Origin: CAIKMD01 sp963729935 | GTDB taxonomy: Bacteria; Pseudomonadota; Alphaproteobacteria; ATCC43930; CGMCC-115725 | DNA length: 64,000 bases | NCBI GenBank assembly: GCA_963729935.1 | Contig: CAVSPW010000002.1 | Span: 868,001 to 932,000, forward strand | Direction of reading: 5' to 3' | Part shown: in pieces, positions 16,545-25,028 of the stretch | Layout: the number at the start of each line of letters is the position of its first letter | Position numbering within the stretch: the stretch's first letter is position 1 | Program-made: the position numbers and the translations under genes | The notes under the pieces: model-generated | What the model was told of the DNA's origin: nothing | Databases searched by the model: none | The model's input: only the letters and a program-made list of their open reading frames with translations

Positions 16545-16855
16545 AAAGTAAGGGGGCCGCAGCGATGGCCCGACGGGCTCACTGTCAACAGGCGACATGA
16601 AGTCATGTCCGTTCTTGGCACAAATGCGATTAGGGCCTGCGCCACGCTTGCGACCGGTTCTGCATTCACAGCGGACCTTGCGCGGACATCACGAAATCGA
16701 CGCGAATGACCCGTTGCGGACATTCGTGATGCCTCGGCCGGCCCAACTTTCCACATCGGTGGTGGACCAACCGGGGTCAAACTGGGCACTGGTCGATAAC
16801 GATTTCGAGAAAGCCTCGTAATGATGAGCCCTACCAAAACGCGGACGAATAGTTC
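16545..16855. other. intergenic, no gene seen
   Basis: The 310 bases between the LysR gene and ArsA contain no frame with recognisable content. The stretch has the look of the repeated non-coding spacers often found in this group of bacteria, but I cannot prove that from one copy. Confidence 0.4.
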
Positions 16856-18649
16856 CTAGCGAGAGCGCGATGCAGCGGTCAGCGCCATAAGGCGCGCCGC
16901 GCCCACGGGCTCCTCCGCCTGGAAGGGCACGAGGGCAACACGCTGGGCCAGCCTCTCTTTTACGTTGGCAATCTGCGGAATCTCCGCGGCGGCACGGCAG
17001 CGGAGTAGCGGATCGTGCGGCTGCGCGGCGGCGAGACTGCCATTGATCACCCAGGCATAGGGCTCGATGCCCGCGCGGCGAAGATCATCCTGAAGCGCGG
17101 TCGCCTCCAGAACAGGCGTGGTTTCGGGGAGCGCGACAATCAGAATTCTCGTGTAGGCGCTGTCCTGAAGCATCATCAACGGCGTGTGGATTCGCCCCAT
17201 CGCCGGCGCATTCTGGGTCATCTGGCGATGGTAGTTGCCGGCGGTGTCGAGCAACAGCAGCGTGTGCCCCGTTGGGGCCGTGTCGATGACGGTAAGCTCG
17301 CTGCGCCCCGACATCACCGCACGCGAGAATGCCTGAAACACCGCGACCTCTTCGTAGCAGGGGGATTGCAGCTCCTCTTGCAGCAAGGCGAGCTGCTCGG
17401 CCGACTTCGTGCTCTTCGCGCCCTCCAGCGTCCGCGCGCGATAGCGCCGCACTTCCTCCTTGGGATCTATGTGGCTGACTTTCAGGTTCGGAACGCTCTC
17501 AGGGAGGGTTTCGATCAAATGCTGCGCCGGGTCGGTGGTGGTCAAATTGACGGGATTGCCACGCTCGGCCAGCGCAACCGCGATGGCGGCGGCCACTGTG
17601 GTCTTCCCGACACCGCCCTTGCCCATGACCATGACGAGCCCATGCCCTGCGGCGGCAAGCTCGTCAACGAGCGCATGCAAATTCATGATGCCCGGCGGCA
17701 AGGCTACATCTGCCAATGCTGCGGGCGGCAGCTTCTCCGGTGCGCTCGAGAGAAAGCTGCGCAGCGCTTTCAGTCCGACGATGTTCTGCCCGCGCAACGG
17801 TATTTCCGAATGGGGAAGCGCGCTCAAGGCGGGCGGTGTCTTTGCAAGGGCACGCGCACCGCGGCGCTCGAACGCGGCGGCCAGCTTGTCCGCCTCATCG
17901 CTCGCCCGGAACACAGCATTGATGACCAGTTGCTGATTGGTGAGGCCCTGACCGCGCAATTCCTCGCTGGTGCGCGCGGCTTCGATCAGCGCCACGCGGT
18001 CGGGCCGCGCAACCAGCACCAGCGCTGTCGCGGCCGGATCGGCCAGCGCGCGCACGGTGGCTTCGTAGCGCTCGCGCGCCGCTTTCAGCCCCGAGAGCGG
18101 CCCCAAACAGGATACATCGCCGGGCGCAGCTTCCAGGAACCCAGTCCATGCGGCGGGCAGCTCCAACAGGCGCAGCGTATGACCGGTCGGCGCCGTATCA
18201 AAGAATATGTGATCGTAGACATTGGTTCTCTCAGGATCGCTCAACAGCAGGGCGAACTCGTCGAAGGCCGCCACTTCCACCGTGCAGGCGCCCGATAGAC
18301 GTTCCTGCAAAAGCGCCACTTCGTTATCCGGCAACACGCCGCGATAGGGTGCCACGGTACGCTCGCGATAATCGAGCGCGGCTTGCTCGGGATTGATGTT
18401 CATCGCCTCGACGCCGATGGCGCCGTTAATTGCTATCGGGTGCGCACCGAGTTGCGTCTCGAGAACGGCATCGAGATTGGAGGCCGGGTCCGTGCTGACG
18501 ACCAGCACGCGGCGACCGGCATCGCCGAGCAGGACCGCGCTGGCACAGGCGAGCGAAGTCTTGCCGACGCCGCCCTTGCCGGTGAAGAAGAGGTGGCGCG
18601 GCGCCCGTCTCAGAAACTCGGGCCAATGGGTCCGCGGATCATCCGCCAT
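16856..18649 (-). CDS. arsA: ArsA-type ATPase with two fused nucleotide-binding halves
   Basis: This 597-residue ATPase of the ArsA/GET3 family is built as a tandem duplication. Each half has a deviant Walker A (FFTGKGGVGKTSLACASA near residue 22; VMGKGGVGKTTVAAAIA near residue 330) and the DTAPTGHTLRLLELP / DTAPTGHTLLLLDTA switch motif. In arsenical pumps ArsA energises ArsB for arsenite export. No arsB, arsC, arsD or arsR lies here, and the Cys triad of classical ArsA is not obvious (SGACTVEVAAF and LQSPCYEEVAVF each hold one Cys), so another role is possible. It starts four bases after the AhpD-like gene and ends the cluster. Confidence 0.85.
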   Translation of the reverse strand: MADDPRTHWPEFLRRAPRHLFFTGKGGVGKTSLACASAVLLGDAGRRVLVVSTDPASNLDAVLETQLGAHPIAINGAIGVEAMNINPEQAALDYRERTVAPYRGVLPDNEVALLQERLSGACTVEVAAFDEFALLLSDPERTNVYDHIFFDTAPTGHTLRLLELPAAWTGFLEAAPGDVSCLGPLSGLKAARERYEATVRALADPAATALVLVARPDRVALIEAARTSEELRGQGLTNQQLVINAVFRASDEADKLAAAFERRGARALAKTPPALSALPHSEIPLRGQNIVGLKALRSFLSSAPEKLPPAALADVALPPGIMNLHALVDELAAAGHGLVMVMGKGGVGKTTVAAAIAVALAERGNPVNLTTTDPAQHLIETLPESVPNLKVSHIDPKEEVRRYRARTLEGAKSTKSAEQLALLQEELQSPCYEEVAVFQAFSRAVMSGRSELTVIDTAPTGHTLLLLDTAGNYHRQMTQNAPAMGRIHTPLMMLQDSAYTRILIVALPETTPVLEATALQDDLRRAGIEPYAWVINGSLAAAQPHDPLLRCRAAAEIPQIANVKERLAQRVALVPFQAEEPVGAARLMALTAASRSR

Positions 18650-18653
18650 GCGC

Positions 18654-19010
18654 TCACTTGCTCTTTTGTTGTCCGGCGAACTGGTCGTAGGCGCGCACGG
18701 CATCGCCGCCAAAAACGGCAGCCGGCCCGCCGCCCATGTATACAGCAAGCGCCACGGTTTCGAGCACTTCCTCCCTCGTCGCGCCATGCTGATGCGCCAT
18801 TTTCGTATGGTAGGCAACGCAGCCTTCGCAATGCGTGGCGATGCCGATGGCGACCGCCATTAGCTCCTAGGTCTTGGTGTCGATGGCGCTCGTCGCCGTG
18901 CCGGCGCTCGCCAGCGACGCGAACGCCTTCATCGCCTCGGGCGATCCTTGCCGGAGCAATCCCACGCCGGTTATCACATCATTGGCGATCTGCGCGTAAT
19001 CCTTGCTCAT
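18654..19010 (-). pseudogene. AhpD-like (carboxymuconolactone decarboxylase family) gene with an internal amber codon
   Basis: The 118-codon frame encodes a small AhpD/CMD-family protein with the redox-active CEGCVAYH (CxxCxxxH) motif at about residues 58-65. A TAG lies in frame after AIDTKT; relatives carry Lys or a similar residue there (TKxELxALAIG), so an AAG-to-TAG change is likely. Reading resumes at once with ELMAVAIGIATHCEGC. Everything else is intact, suggesting a recent mutation, a sequence error or, less likely, suppression. An internal ATG at 18860 could restart a 68-residue piece holding the active site. Confidence 0.8.
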
Positions 19011-19038
19011 GGCGTGTCCTTTTTTTCTATGCGCGGCT

Positions 19039-20226
19039 TCACGGGAGGCTTTCCAGTGCGAGCGCGATGCCCTGGCCGCCGCCGATGCACAGCGTAACAA
19101 CGCCGCGCTTGATGCCGTCGCGCTTCATCGAATGAAGGAGGCGCGTCGTCAGCACCGCGCCGGTAGCACCAATCGGATGGCCGTGCGCGATCGCGCCGCC
19201 CTCGACATTGACGATATCCTCGGGCAGGCCCAGCTCGCGCTGGACGGCGATGGCAATCGCCGCGAAAGCCTCGTTGATCTCGATGCGCTCAACGTCGCCA
19301 ATCTTCCACCCGGCGCGCGCCAGCGCCTGTTTTACCGCAGGCACCGGACCGAGACCGAACATGCCGGGCTCCACGGCGGCGACGCCATAGGAAACGAGGC
19401 GCGCCGCCGGCGTTAGGCCGTTCTTCTCGGCCCATCCGGCCTCGGAGACGATCATCGCCGCTGCGGCGCTATTGAGCCCAGGCGCGTTGCCGGCGGTGAT
19501 CGTGCCATCCTTGCGGAAGGCAGGGCGCAGCTTGGCGAGACTGTCGAGCATCGTCTCGGGACGGTTGTGCTCGTCCTTTTCGAAGCGCACGGGCTTGCCG
19601 CGTTCGCGAACCTCGACCGGCACGATTTCAGCCACGAATTTGCCGGCGGCTTGCGCCTCCGCGAAGCGCCTCTGCGAGCGCGCGGCCCAGCGGTCCTGAT
19701 GCTCGCGCGTGATCTGGCGCGACTTGACGAGATCCTCCGTATGCCAGCCCGAATGCTCGTCGGAAAAGGCGTCGTTCAACCCGTCGCGCAACATGCTGTC
19801 ATAAATCTCGGCATTGCCGAGCCGATAACCCCAGCGCCCGCCGCCCAGGAGGTAAGGCGCGCGGTCCATGTTTTCCATCCCGCCCGCGATCGCGCAGTCG
19901 ATCATGCCGAGCATGATCTCCTGGGCGGCCGAGGCGATCGCCTGAGTGCCGGAGCCGCAGACGCGGTTCACCGTCATGGCCGGCACCTCGACCGGAAGCC
20001 CGCCGCCGATCGCGGATTGGCGGGCCGGGTTCATTTTGTTGCCGGCCTGGACGACATTGCCCATGACGACGGTCTCGACCTTGGCGGGATCGAGCTTGGT
20101 CTGCGCCAGCACGGCACCGATGGCCGCCGCGCCAAGATCGGTCGCCGGAGTCTCCTTGAGGCTGCCGCCGAAAGTGCCGATGGCGGTGCGAAGCGGCGCG
20201 GAAAGGACGACGGTCGGCTGCGGCAT
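19039..20226 (-). CDS. acetyl-CoA acetyltransferase (thiolase)
   Basis: This 395-residue thiolase condenses two acetyl-CoA to acetoacetyl-CoA, the entry step to polyhydroxybutyrate, or works in the reverse degradative sense. The nucleophile Cys lies in VNRVCGSGTQA (about residue 90). The other catalytic motifs NEAFA, GGAIAHGHPIGATGA and CIGGGQG are all present, as is GNAPGLNSAAAA, so the enzyme should be active. Length and motifs fit the biosynthetic (PhaA-like) class. It is followed after 28 bases by the AhpD-like gene and belongs to the FixK-box-headed cluster. This may tie it to carbon storage under low oxygen, which is an inference. Confidence 0.9.
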   Translation of the reverse strand: MPQPTVVLSAPLRTAIGTFGGSLKETPATDLGAAAIGAVLAQTKLDPAKVETVVMGNVVQAGNKMNPARQSAIGGGLPVEVPAMTVNRVCGSGTQAIASAAQEIMLGMIDCAIAGGMENMDRAPYLLGGGRWGYRLGNAEIYDSMLRDGLNDAFSDEHSGWHTEDLVKSRQITREHQDRWAARSQRRFAEAQAAGKFVAEIVPVEVRERGKPVRFEKDEHNRPETMLDSLAKLRPAFRKDGTITAGNAPGLNSAAAAMIVSEAGWAEKNGLTPAARLVSYGVAAVEPGMFGLGPVPAVKQALARAGWKIGDVERIEINEAFAAIAIAVQRELGLPEDIVNVEGGAIAHGHPIGATGAVLTTRLLHSMKRDGIKRGVVTLCIGGGQGIALALESLP

Positions 20227-20306
20227 CTCAGGTCTCCTCTGACGCTAATATGGGAAGTGGACAGGCAAGGGCCAAAGGCGGCCTTGATCTCGATCATGAG
20301 CCGACC

Positions 20307-21215
20307 TCAGACCTTGCCCGGCGAGCCCAGCCGGCAGTCGGGGCCATCACCTCGCTCGATTTGAAGCGTGCTGTGTGCGATGCCGAATTTGTGCTCTAGC
20401 TCATCGGCGAGCTCATCGAGAAAGCTGTCGCCGGAGTGGCCTTCGGGCATCACGAGATGCGCCGTCAAGGCCACCGAGGTGGTGCTGAGCGGCCAGACAT
20501 GCAGGTCGTGCACGTCGCTCACGCCCGGCTGCTTGCGGAGCCAGCTCTCGACATCGGCGATCTCGATATTCTCCGGGACGCCGCTCAAACTCAAATGCAA
20601 GGCGGACTTGAAGAGCCCGAACGAGGACCAGCAGACCGCCGCGCCGATGAAGAGGGCAATGATCGGATCGATGATCATCCATCCGGTCGCGAGAATGATG
20701 ACAGCCGCAACGACGACGCCACTGGAAACGGCCGCATCCGAAGCCATGTGAAGGAACGCTCCGCGTGCGTTGAGATCATTGTGACGTGCCCGCAGGAACA
20801 GCAGCGCCGTCCCAGTGTTTACGGCGATCCCGAGGGCCGCGACCCAGAGAATTGTTCCTGCGGGGACCTCGACTGTCTCGCGAAAGCGGTGAACGGCCTC
20901 CCAGGCGATCGCGCCGACGCCGATCAGGATGGTGATCGCATTGGCGAGGGCGGCGAGCACGGTGGCTTGCCCGAGGCCATAGGTATGACGTCGCGTCGGC
21001 CGGCGCTGCGCTAGCATAGCAGCGCCCCACGCCAGCAATAGACCGGCCACATCGGTGAGGTTATGCGCAGCATCGGCAAGAAGGGCGAGTGAACCGGTGG
21101 AAAAACCGAAGGACACTTCGACAATGACATAGACGGCGTTGAGGCCAGCCGCCCAGCCCAAAGCCTGGGTGATCTCGGTCGTATGATTGTGGGCGATCGC
21201 TTCGGCCATAGCCAT
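20307..21215 (-). CDS. cation diffusion facilitator (CzcD/ZitB-like)
   Basis: This 302-residue inner-membrane divalent-metal:proton antiporter exports Zn2+ or similar metals. Six hydrophobic helices are apparent. The metal site is formed by ALLADAAHNLTDVAG in helix 2 (HxxxD) and AFLHMASDAAVSSG in helix 5 (HxxxD), the His/Asp pattern associated with zinc. A C-terminal cytoplasmic ferredoxin-like domain follows (VSDVHDLHVWPLSTTSVALTAHL). The start lies five bases after the OsmC gene, so they are co-transcribed. It is complete and probably functional. Confidence 0.9.
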   Translation of the reverse strand: MAMAEAIAHNHTTEITQALGWAAGLNAVYVIVEVSFGFSTGSLALLADAAHNLTDVAGLLLAWGAAMLAQRRPTRRHTYGLGQATVLAALANAITILIGVGAIAWEAVHRFRETVEVPAGTILWVAALGIAVNTGTALLFLRARHNDLNARGAFLHMASDAAVSSGVVVAAVIILATGWMIIDPIIALFIGAAVCWSSFGLFKSALHLSLSGVPENIEIADVESWLRKQPGVSDVHDLHVWPLSTTSVALTAHLVMPEGHSGDSFLDELADELEHKFGIAHSTLQIERGDGPDCRLGSPGKV

Positions 21216-21220
21216 TGACC

Positions 21221-21637
21221 TCAGGTCACGTTTGCTCCCGCGCGCATGATCCGCCCGTCGAGCCGGGTGGCGGCCGCGACCGTATTCGAGATCGTGCCGA
21301 ACTTGCGAACATTGGTGTGCAAGAGCTCGAGGCGACGATCGCTTTCATCGGTATCGACAATGAGCTCATAATCGATGGCGACCATCTTCGGCGGGCTGTC
21401 CTGCCGCACGCCGTGGAGTCTTACCTCTACGCCCCGCAGATTGAAGCTCAGTATGGGAATCGCTCGTTCGATACCCTTGATCATGCACGCGGCAACTGCG
21501 GCCAGAAACAACTCCGCCGGATTGAAGGCGTCGGGCCGGCCGTTCACATCGGTGTCGAGCACGATCTCGGCGTCCTTGCACTTGGCAACGCTGCCATGCG
21601 CGTCTGTCCGCCTCGCCGTCACTTTGTATTCAAGCAT
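21221..21637 (-). CDS. OsmC-family protein
   Basis: This 138-residue OsmC/Ohr-fold protein belongs to a group of thiol peroxidases that detoxify organic hydroperoxides, though many subfamilies have unknown substrates. The peroxidatic Cys sits in FLAAVAACMIKGI (about residue 51). The position of the usual second Cys reads KFGTISNTVAAA and contains none, so the enzyme would lack the intramolecular resolving Cys. It may use an external thiol, bind a small ligand or have another role. It is followed at five bases by the CDF gene and preceded by a 36-codon ORF. Confidence 0.85.
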   Translation of the reverse strand: MLEYKVTARRTDAHGSVAKCKDAEIVLDTDVNGRPDAFNPAELFLAAVAACMIKGIERAIPILSFNLRGVEVRLHGVRQDSPPKMVAIDYELIVDTDESDRRLELLHTNVRKFGTISNTVAAATRLDGRIMRAGANVT

Positions 21638-21674
21638 CGCGTCTCCTCATTCTGGTTGAAAGACGCTGGGCGTA

Positions 21675-21785
21675 TCACGCCTTGGCGTCCCGAACATCGA
21701 TGATCCTCAACGGATCAAAGCCCCAGGGTACATCGGCATAGGCGGCCAGTACCCCTTGCTGGCTTTTACGCGCGTTCGAACTCAT
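21675..21785 (-). CDS. 36-residue coupled small ORF
   Basis: The ATG overlaps the stop of the upstream membrane-protein gene (ATGA), so ribosomes finishing that gene could re-initiate directly. The peptide starts MSSNARKSQQGVLAAY, ends in DPLRIIDVRDAKA, has no membrane segment and matches no family I know. The gap to OsmC is 37 bases. It may be a real microprotein of the operon or only a coupling device that carries ribosomes towards OsmC. Confidence 0.4.
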   Translation of the reverse strand: MSSNARKSQQGVLAAYADVPWGFDPLRIIDVRDAKA

Positions 21786-23020
21786 TTGAGCTTTCCCCCT
21801 AGCAGAGCCACGATCAGAAGCCCGGAGGCTACGGCGGTACCGACGGTCCAGGCCAACACCATGCCGAGCCCGGTGCGGTAGTGCCAAGTGGCGATGCCGG
21901 AAGCGATGAAGCCGATCTCGGTGGCGCCGAACACCACGGTCAACCAAAACTGCAGCAGCGTCATTCGCTTCTGATAGCGCGTTGTGATGGCGAAGCTGAC
22001 CGCATCCAGCCGTTCTTTGACGGCTTCATAGAGGTCGGTGATGCCGAGGAGTTTCTCGCCGTCGGCGGCGACCGTGTCGCTGAGGCGGTTGACCGCGGTG
22101 ATCGCGCCGTAATATTCCTCCAGCCCGTCCAGCGCCTGCTGCTTGAGTTTGAGCAAGTCCTCGATGGATGCCGGAATCTCTCCCGACAACCGCCGGTATA
22201 GGCGTGTGAGGACCATGCGCTCGATGAGCAATTGTTCGACCGTGATGAGAAAAGGAAGTGCGCTTTTGGGCGGCAAGCCTAGCGCCTCGTTATCAACGAT
22301 GTCCTCGCTCCCATGTAGGTCGAGACCGCTGCGACGCGACAACAGCGTGAGGCCGCCCTCGCGTCCGCAGTAGTCGCGCGCGATTTCCTCCGCCACGAGC
22401 TTGGGTTTGAGGCGGCGCCGGGAGCGATCGAGAAATAGCAGCCGCACGATATCTCCCGCCTGGTCATTGAGCAGGGAGACAAGGGGCATATCGGGGGTAC
22501 GCAAAACTGACAAGGGAAAGTAGCTTTCGAAGGACGGTTTGCCGCCTACCGCCTCGACGATGGAGCCCAAAGTTCGCCACAAACGTATGGGCAGACCATC
22601 CTCTGCCTCGGGGTCGAGCCAGGCGATCCAGTGCGTGATGTCGACGGGCTGTATCGGCGCCGGGACCCACGCCTCCAACAATGCGGCGCCTGAGAGATGC
22701 TTCAGCAAATAAACGTCGGCATGTGCGGGGCCAGCGCTGCCCGGGAATTTTTCGAGTACGACGCGCCTAATGGGAGCGCGCTGGGTACGCGCAGCGTCGA
22801 CGTATGTTTCGCCTAGAAACCGCGATTCAACGACATCGAGCTCTGCGAGATAGGCCTGCGATAGCTCGACAGGAATGGGCTCAGTGGTGTTGGAAGAAGA
22901 AATTAAGCTCCCGGCCGGCACATCGATTTGAAGCGCGAAGAGCAGCAGAAAGCTAGGGCGAACGCTAACGAGGCTCGCGCTCCCATGGTTCCCCGTAATT
23001 TCAGCATCCTCGATTCGCAC
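21782..23020 (-). CDS. predicted tail-anchored membrane protein of unknown function
   Basis: I do not recognise the family. The protein is about 412 residues, soluble for most of its length. A long helical region (about 250-345, with KLKQQALDGLEEYYGAITAVNRLSD and DLYEAVKERLDAVSF) is followed by two closely spaced transmembrane helices at the C-terminus (FWLTVVFGATEIGFIASGIA; GMVLAWTVGTAVASGLLIVALL). This layout, a cytoplasmic domain, coiled coil and C-terminal hairpin, is reminiscent of the RMD1/DUF155 and CorA architectures, but I see no CorA GxN motif. Its position between DsrE and OsmC in one transcription unit suggests a role in the same redox or stress response. Confidence 0.65.
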   Translation of the reverse strand: MRIEDAEITGNHGSASLVSVRPSFLLLFALQIDVPAGSLISSSNTTEPIPVELSQAYLAELDVVESRFLGETYVDAARTQRAPIRRVVLEKFPGSAGPAHADVYLLKHLSGAALLEAWVPAPIQPVDITHWIAWLDPEAEDGLPIRLWRTLGSIVEAVGGKPSFESYFPLSVLRTPDMPLVSLLNDQAGDIVRLLFLDRSRRRLKPKLVAEEIARDYCGREGGLTLLSRRSGLDLHGSEDIVDNEALGLPPKSALPFLITVEQLLIERMVLTRLYRRLSGEIPASIEDLLKLKQQALDGLEEYYGAITAVNRLSDTVAADGEKLLGITDLYEAVKERLDAVSFAITTRYQKRMTLLQFWLTVVFGATEIGFIASGIATWHYRTGLGMVLAWTVGTAVASGLLIVALLGGKLK

Positions 23021-23089
23021 GTCGCTCTGACCTTTCCGGCTCGGTGTTTGGGTTTGGGATGCAAGCCACCACGCTCACAAAGCCAATCC

Positions 23090-23437
23090 TCAAAAGCTAA
23101 TGACCGTCGCGCCTTCCGTCGCAAAGCGGACAAAGGCATCGCGGGCATACTCCAGGGTGAAACCCAGACGAGCGAACTCATCCGCTATGCCCATATCTTC
23201 GGCGATGCTGCGGCAGACATGAACTGGCACTTTTGCCTCCGCGAGCCTAATGAGAGTGTCGCGAAACTCCGATCGCGCCGGATCCCCCAACGCCTTTTCC
23301 GCCGGGCCGAACACATAGACCTCGAGAACGACGCCATGTTCGTCTTTCACCTGCCGAATCCGTTCCGAGACATGCGAGCCAGTGCCGAGCGAGCTGTCGT
23401 CAGCATGGAAGATATGGATCACGACCTTGTTGGACAT
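23090..23437 (-). CDS. DsrE-family protein
   Basis: This 115-residue single-domain DsrE/F-like fold protein begins VVIHIFHADDSSLGTG and contains VEVYVFGPAEKAL-type and VPVHVCRSIAEDMGIADEF segments. The Cys in VHVCRS occupies a typical position for the single conserved Cys of DsrE relatives, which can carry sulfur as a persulfide. The gene lies 14 bases after the TauE/SafE gene, a frequent pairing in sulfur-related operons. Sulfur relay or sulfite handling is a sensible hypothesis rather than a demonstrated role. Confidence 0.8.
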   Translation of the reverse strand: MSNKVVIHIFHADDSSLGTGSHVSERIRQVKDEHGVVLEVYVFGPAEKALGDPARSEFRDTLIRLAEAKVPVHVCRSIAEDMGIADEFARLGFTLEYARDAFVRFATEGATVISF

Positions 23438-23451
23438 GGCGGCACCTGCGG

Positions 23452-24240
23452 TTATGAAACGATTTGGTAAAGCTTGTAGGCCGTCAGGACGACGATCAGC
23501 ACGCCGAAGATTTGCTTCAGCCGCTTTCCCGGCACATACAGGCTGGTTATACGTGCTCCGATGAACGAGCCGATCGCACCGACGACCACGAGCAGTATCG
23601 CGAGCTGAAGGTCGACTTTCGCGGTCTCGATATGGGGGAGCAGCGCCGAGAAGGACGGCGGCGTTACCGCCAGCGCATTCATGGCGGCGGCATGCTTGGA
23701 CTCATAGCCGACCAGGATGAGCGTTGGCAGAAGGAGAAAGCCGGGCCCCACGCCTAGCATACCCGCGAGGACGGAGATCGGTGCGGCAAGCAGCAGCGCA
23801 AGCGTTAGGTTCACGTCGATTGTCGGAACCGAACTGGGAGCAGCGGTCGCGCCGGCGCTGGCTGGCAGTGCTGGCGCGTGCTTCTCCGGCAGGAACATGC
23901 GATAGGCGAGATAAGCGACCGCGACGAAATAGAGGACCCAAAGGTAGTTCGGGTTGATGATCTGGGCGAGATAGCCCCCCAAAGGAGCAGTAATGGTCGT
24001 GACCACCGCGAGCAGGACCGCTGGCTTCCACATAACCAAGCCGCTTCTGGCGAAGCCGATCAGCGAAAACAGGGCGGTGACGCCGTTCAGAACCAGGCTC
24101 AGTGGCTGCACTTCGTGGACTAAGTCATGCAGAAACAGTGCGAGAAAAGGTACGGCGACAAAAGCTACCCCGAGACCGAGCATTCCGGAGGCGATGGACA
24201 GTACAGCGAGCCCAATCGCCATGATCGTCGTGTCATTCAT
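23452..24240 (-). CDS. TauE/SafE-family sulfite/anion exporter
   Basis: This 262-residue inner-membrane protein of the TauE/SafE (formerly DUF81) family carries out anion export, with sulfite or sulfoacetate in known cases. Eight or so hydrophobic helices arranged as two related halves are visible. Each half has a Gly-rich signature (SGMLGLGVAFVAVPFLAL near residue 20; LAGMLGVGPGFLLLPTL near residue 160), the family's internal repeat. It heads the minus-strand cluster, with an FNR/FixK box 64 bases upstream, and is followed by DsrE, which favours a sulfur oxyanion substrate. Confidence 0.9.
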   Translation of the reverse strand: MNDTTIMAIGLAVLSIASGMLGLGVAFVAVPFLALFLHDLVHEVQPLSLVLNGVTALFSLIGFARSGLVMWKPAVLLAVVTTITAPLGGYLAQIINPNYLWVLYFVAVAYLAYRMFLPEKHAPALPASAGATAAPSSVPTIDVNLTLALLLAAPISVLAGMLGVGPGFLLLPTLILVGYESKHAAAMNALAVTPPSFSALLPHIETAKVDLQLAILLVVVGAIGSFIGARITSLYVPGKRLKQIFGVLIVVLTAYKLYQIVS

Positions 24241-24303
24241 GACGCATCGCCCAGCCTAAACTATTTTTCGATGAACTACTACGGCTCGGCTCCGGCGCCG
24301 GCA

Positions 24304-24317
24304 TTGACCCAAGTCAA
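24304..24317 (-). promoter_or_regulatory. FNR/FixK-like box upstream of the TauE-ArsA cluster
   Basis: TTGAC-CCAA-GTCAA is a perfect 5-4-5 palindrome fitting the FixK pattern TTGA-N6-TCAA, with C/G in place of the T/A common in FNR sites. It lies 64 bases upstream of the TauE/SafE start in a good position to activate the minus-strand cluster. Members of the Crp/Fnr family are encoded at 32938 and 40452. Confidence 0.6.
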
Positions 24318-24560
24318 GTTGGCGTCATTCCGCGGCACCCGCTGACGAAGAATAACGTCGCGCGTTTTGCGGTGGCAGCGCGCGAGCGGCTTCGTGGCGA
24401 GGATGCCACGATGCGCAGGAGCTCTATGCGGCAGATCGTTCACCGGATTGAGGTTGCTGGCCACGAAATCAGGATCACCGGCCCCAATTCCAGCTTGGCG
24501 AGCGGTGCGCTGAACTCCGGCAGCGCACCCCTTGCCGGAGTGCTCCGTTTTGGACAGGGA

Positions 24561-24584
24561 TGGTGGGACGAACAGGACTCGAAC
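24561..24584 (-). other. tRNA 3'-end-like fragment
   Basis: Read on the minus strand this gives GTTCGAGTCCTGTTCG followed by TCCCACCA: a T-loop consensus (GTTCGAGTC), a short stretch and a CCA end spaced as in a tRNA. The T stem does not pair well and no anticodon half is found. It is therefore a remnant or attachment-site scar, or a chance match. Confidence 0.3.
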
Positions 24585-24763
24585 GGCGGCGCACGAGACC
24601 GCAAGCTGTGACCGCTAATGGCACATCTCTGCCGTCCGCGGCACTGCATCGCCACGACAGCAAACAGGGGTAAAGCGGACATATCGGGAATATCTCTGAA
24701 TCCGATCAGTGGTTTAATCAGGGGTACGGCAAGGACGCGCCTCCCCATGATGAATAATCCGGG

Positions 24764-24994
24764 TTAGCCCGGTGCGAAGCGGCGCCGGTCAGTGAGCACG
24801 CTGGTCGAGAGCGTTTTGGTATGGCTAGGGTCCGAGGCGAGGAAGATGCGCGCGTGCCAGAGGCCGTCGATGCCGAGGAAGATGCTCTGCACGATCCACT
24901 CAGAGCCGACGCGCCCAAAGAGGCGCGCCTGCACATCGCGGAATCGCTGTCCTGGTTTGATCGGCGGCTCCAACGTCATTCGGTAGTCTAGCAT
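24764..24994 (-). CDS. hypothetical protein (76 aa)
   Basis: This 76-residue soluble protein contains PGQRFRDVQARLFGRVGSEWIVQSIFLGIDGLWHARI and ends SVLTDRRRFAPG. Its alternating beta-strand pattern suggests a small barrel, as in proteins that make up much of the small hypothetical class in Rhizobiales. It has no cysteines, signal or membrane segment. It stands alone on the minus strand. I cannot assign a role. Confidence 0.55.
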   Translation of the reverse strand: MLDYRMTLEPPIKPGQRFRDVQARLFGRVGSEWIVQSIFLGIDGLWHARIFLASDPSHTKTLSTSVLTDRRRFAPG

Positions 24995-25028
24995 GAAGAT
25001 AGGCAGAGGGCGGCGGCACCGCCGCGCG

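Larger units (their letters stand above)
24241..24763. other. regulatory gap with FixK-like box and tRNA-like fragment
   Basis: No protein gene is apparent in this half-kilobase. It contains the FNR/FixK-like box at 24304-24317 and a tRNA 3'-end-like fragment at 24561-24584. The rest shows nothing I can name. Confidence 0.5.

Noticed and set aside
16856..18649. A full arsenic-resistance operon
   Set aside because: Only the ArsA-type ATPase is present; no arsB, acr3, arsC, arsD or arsR gene is found in the neighbourhood.
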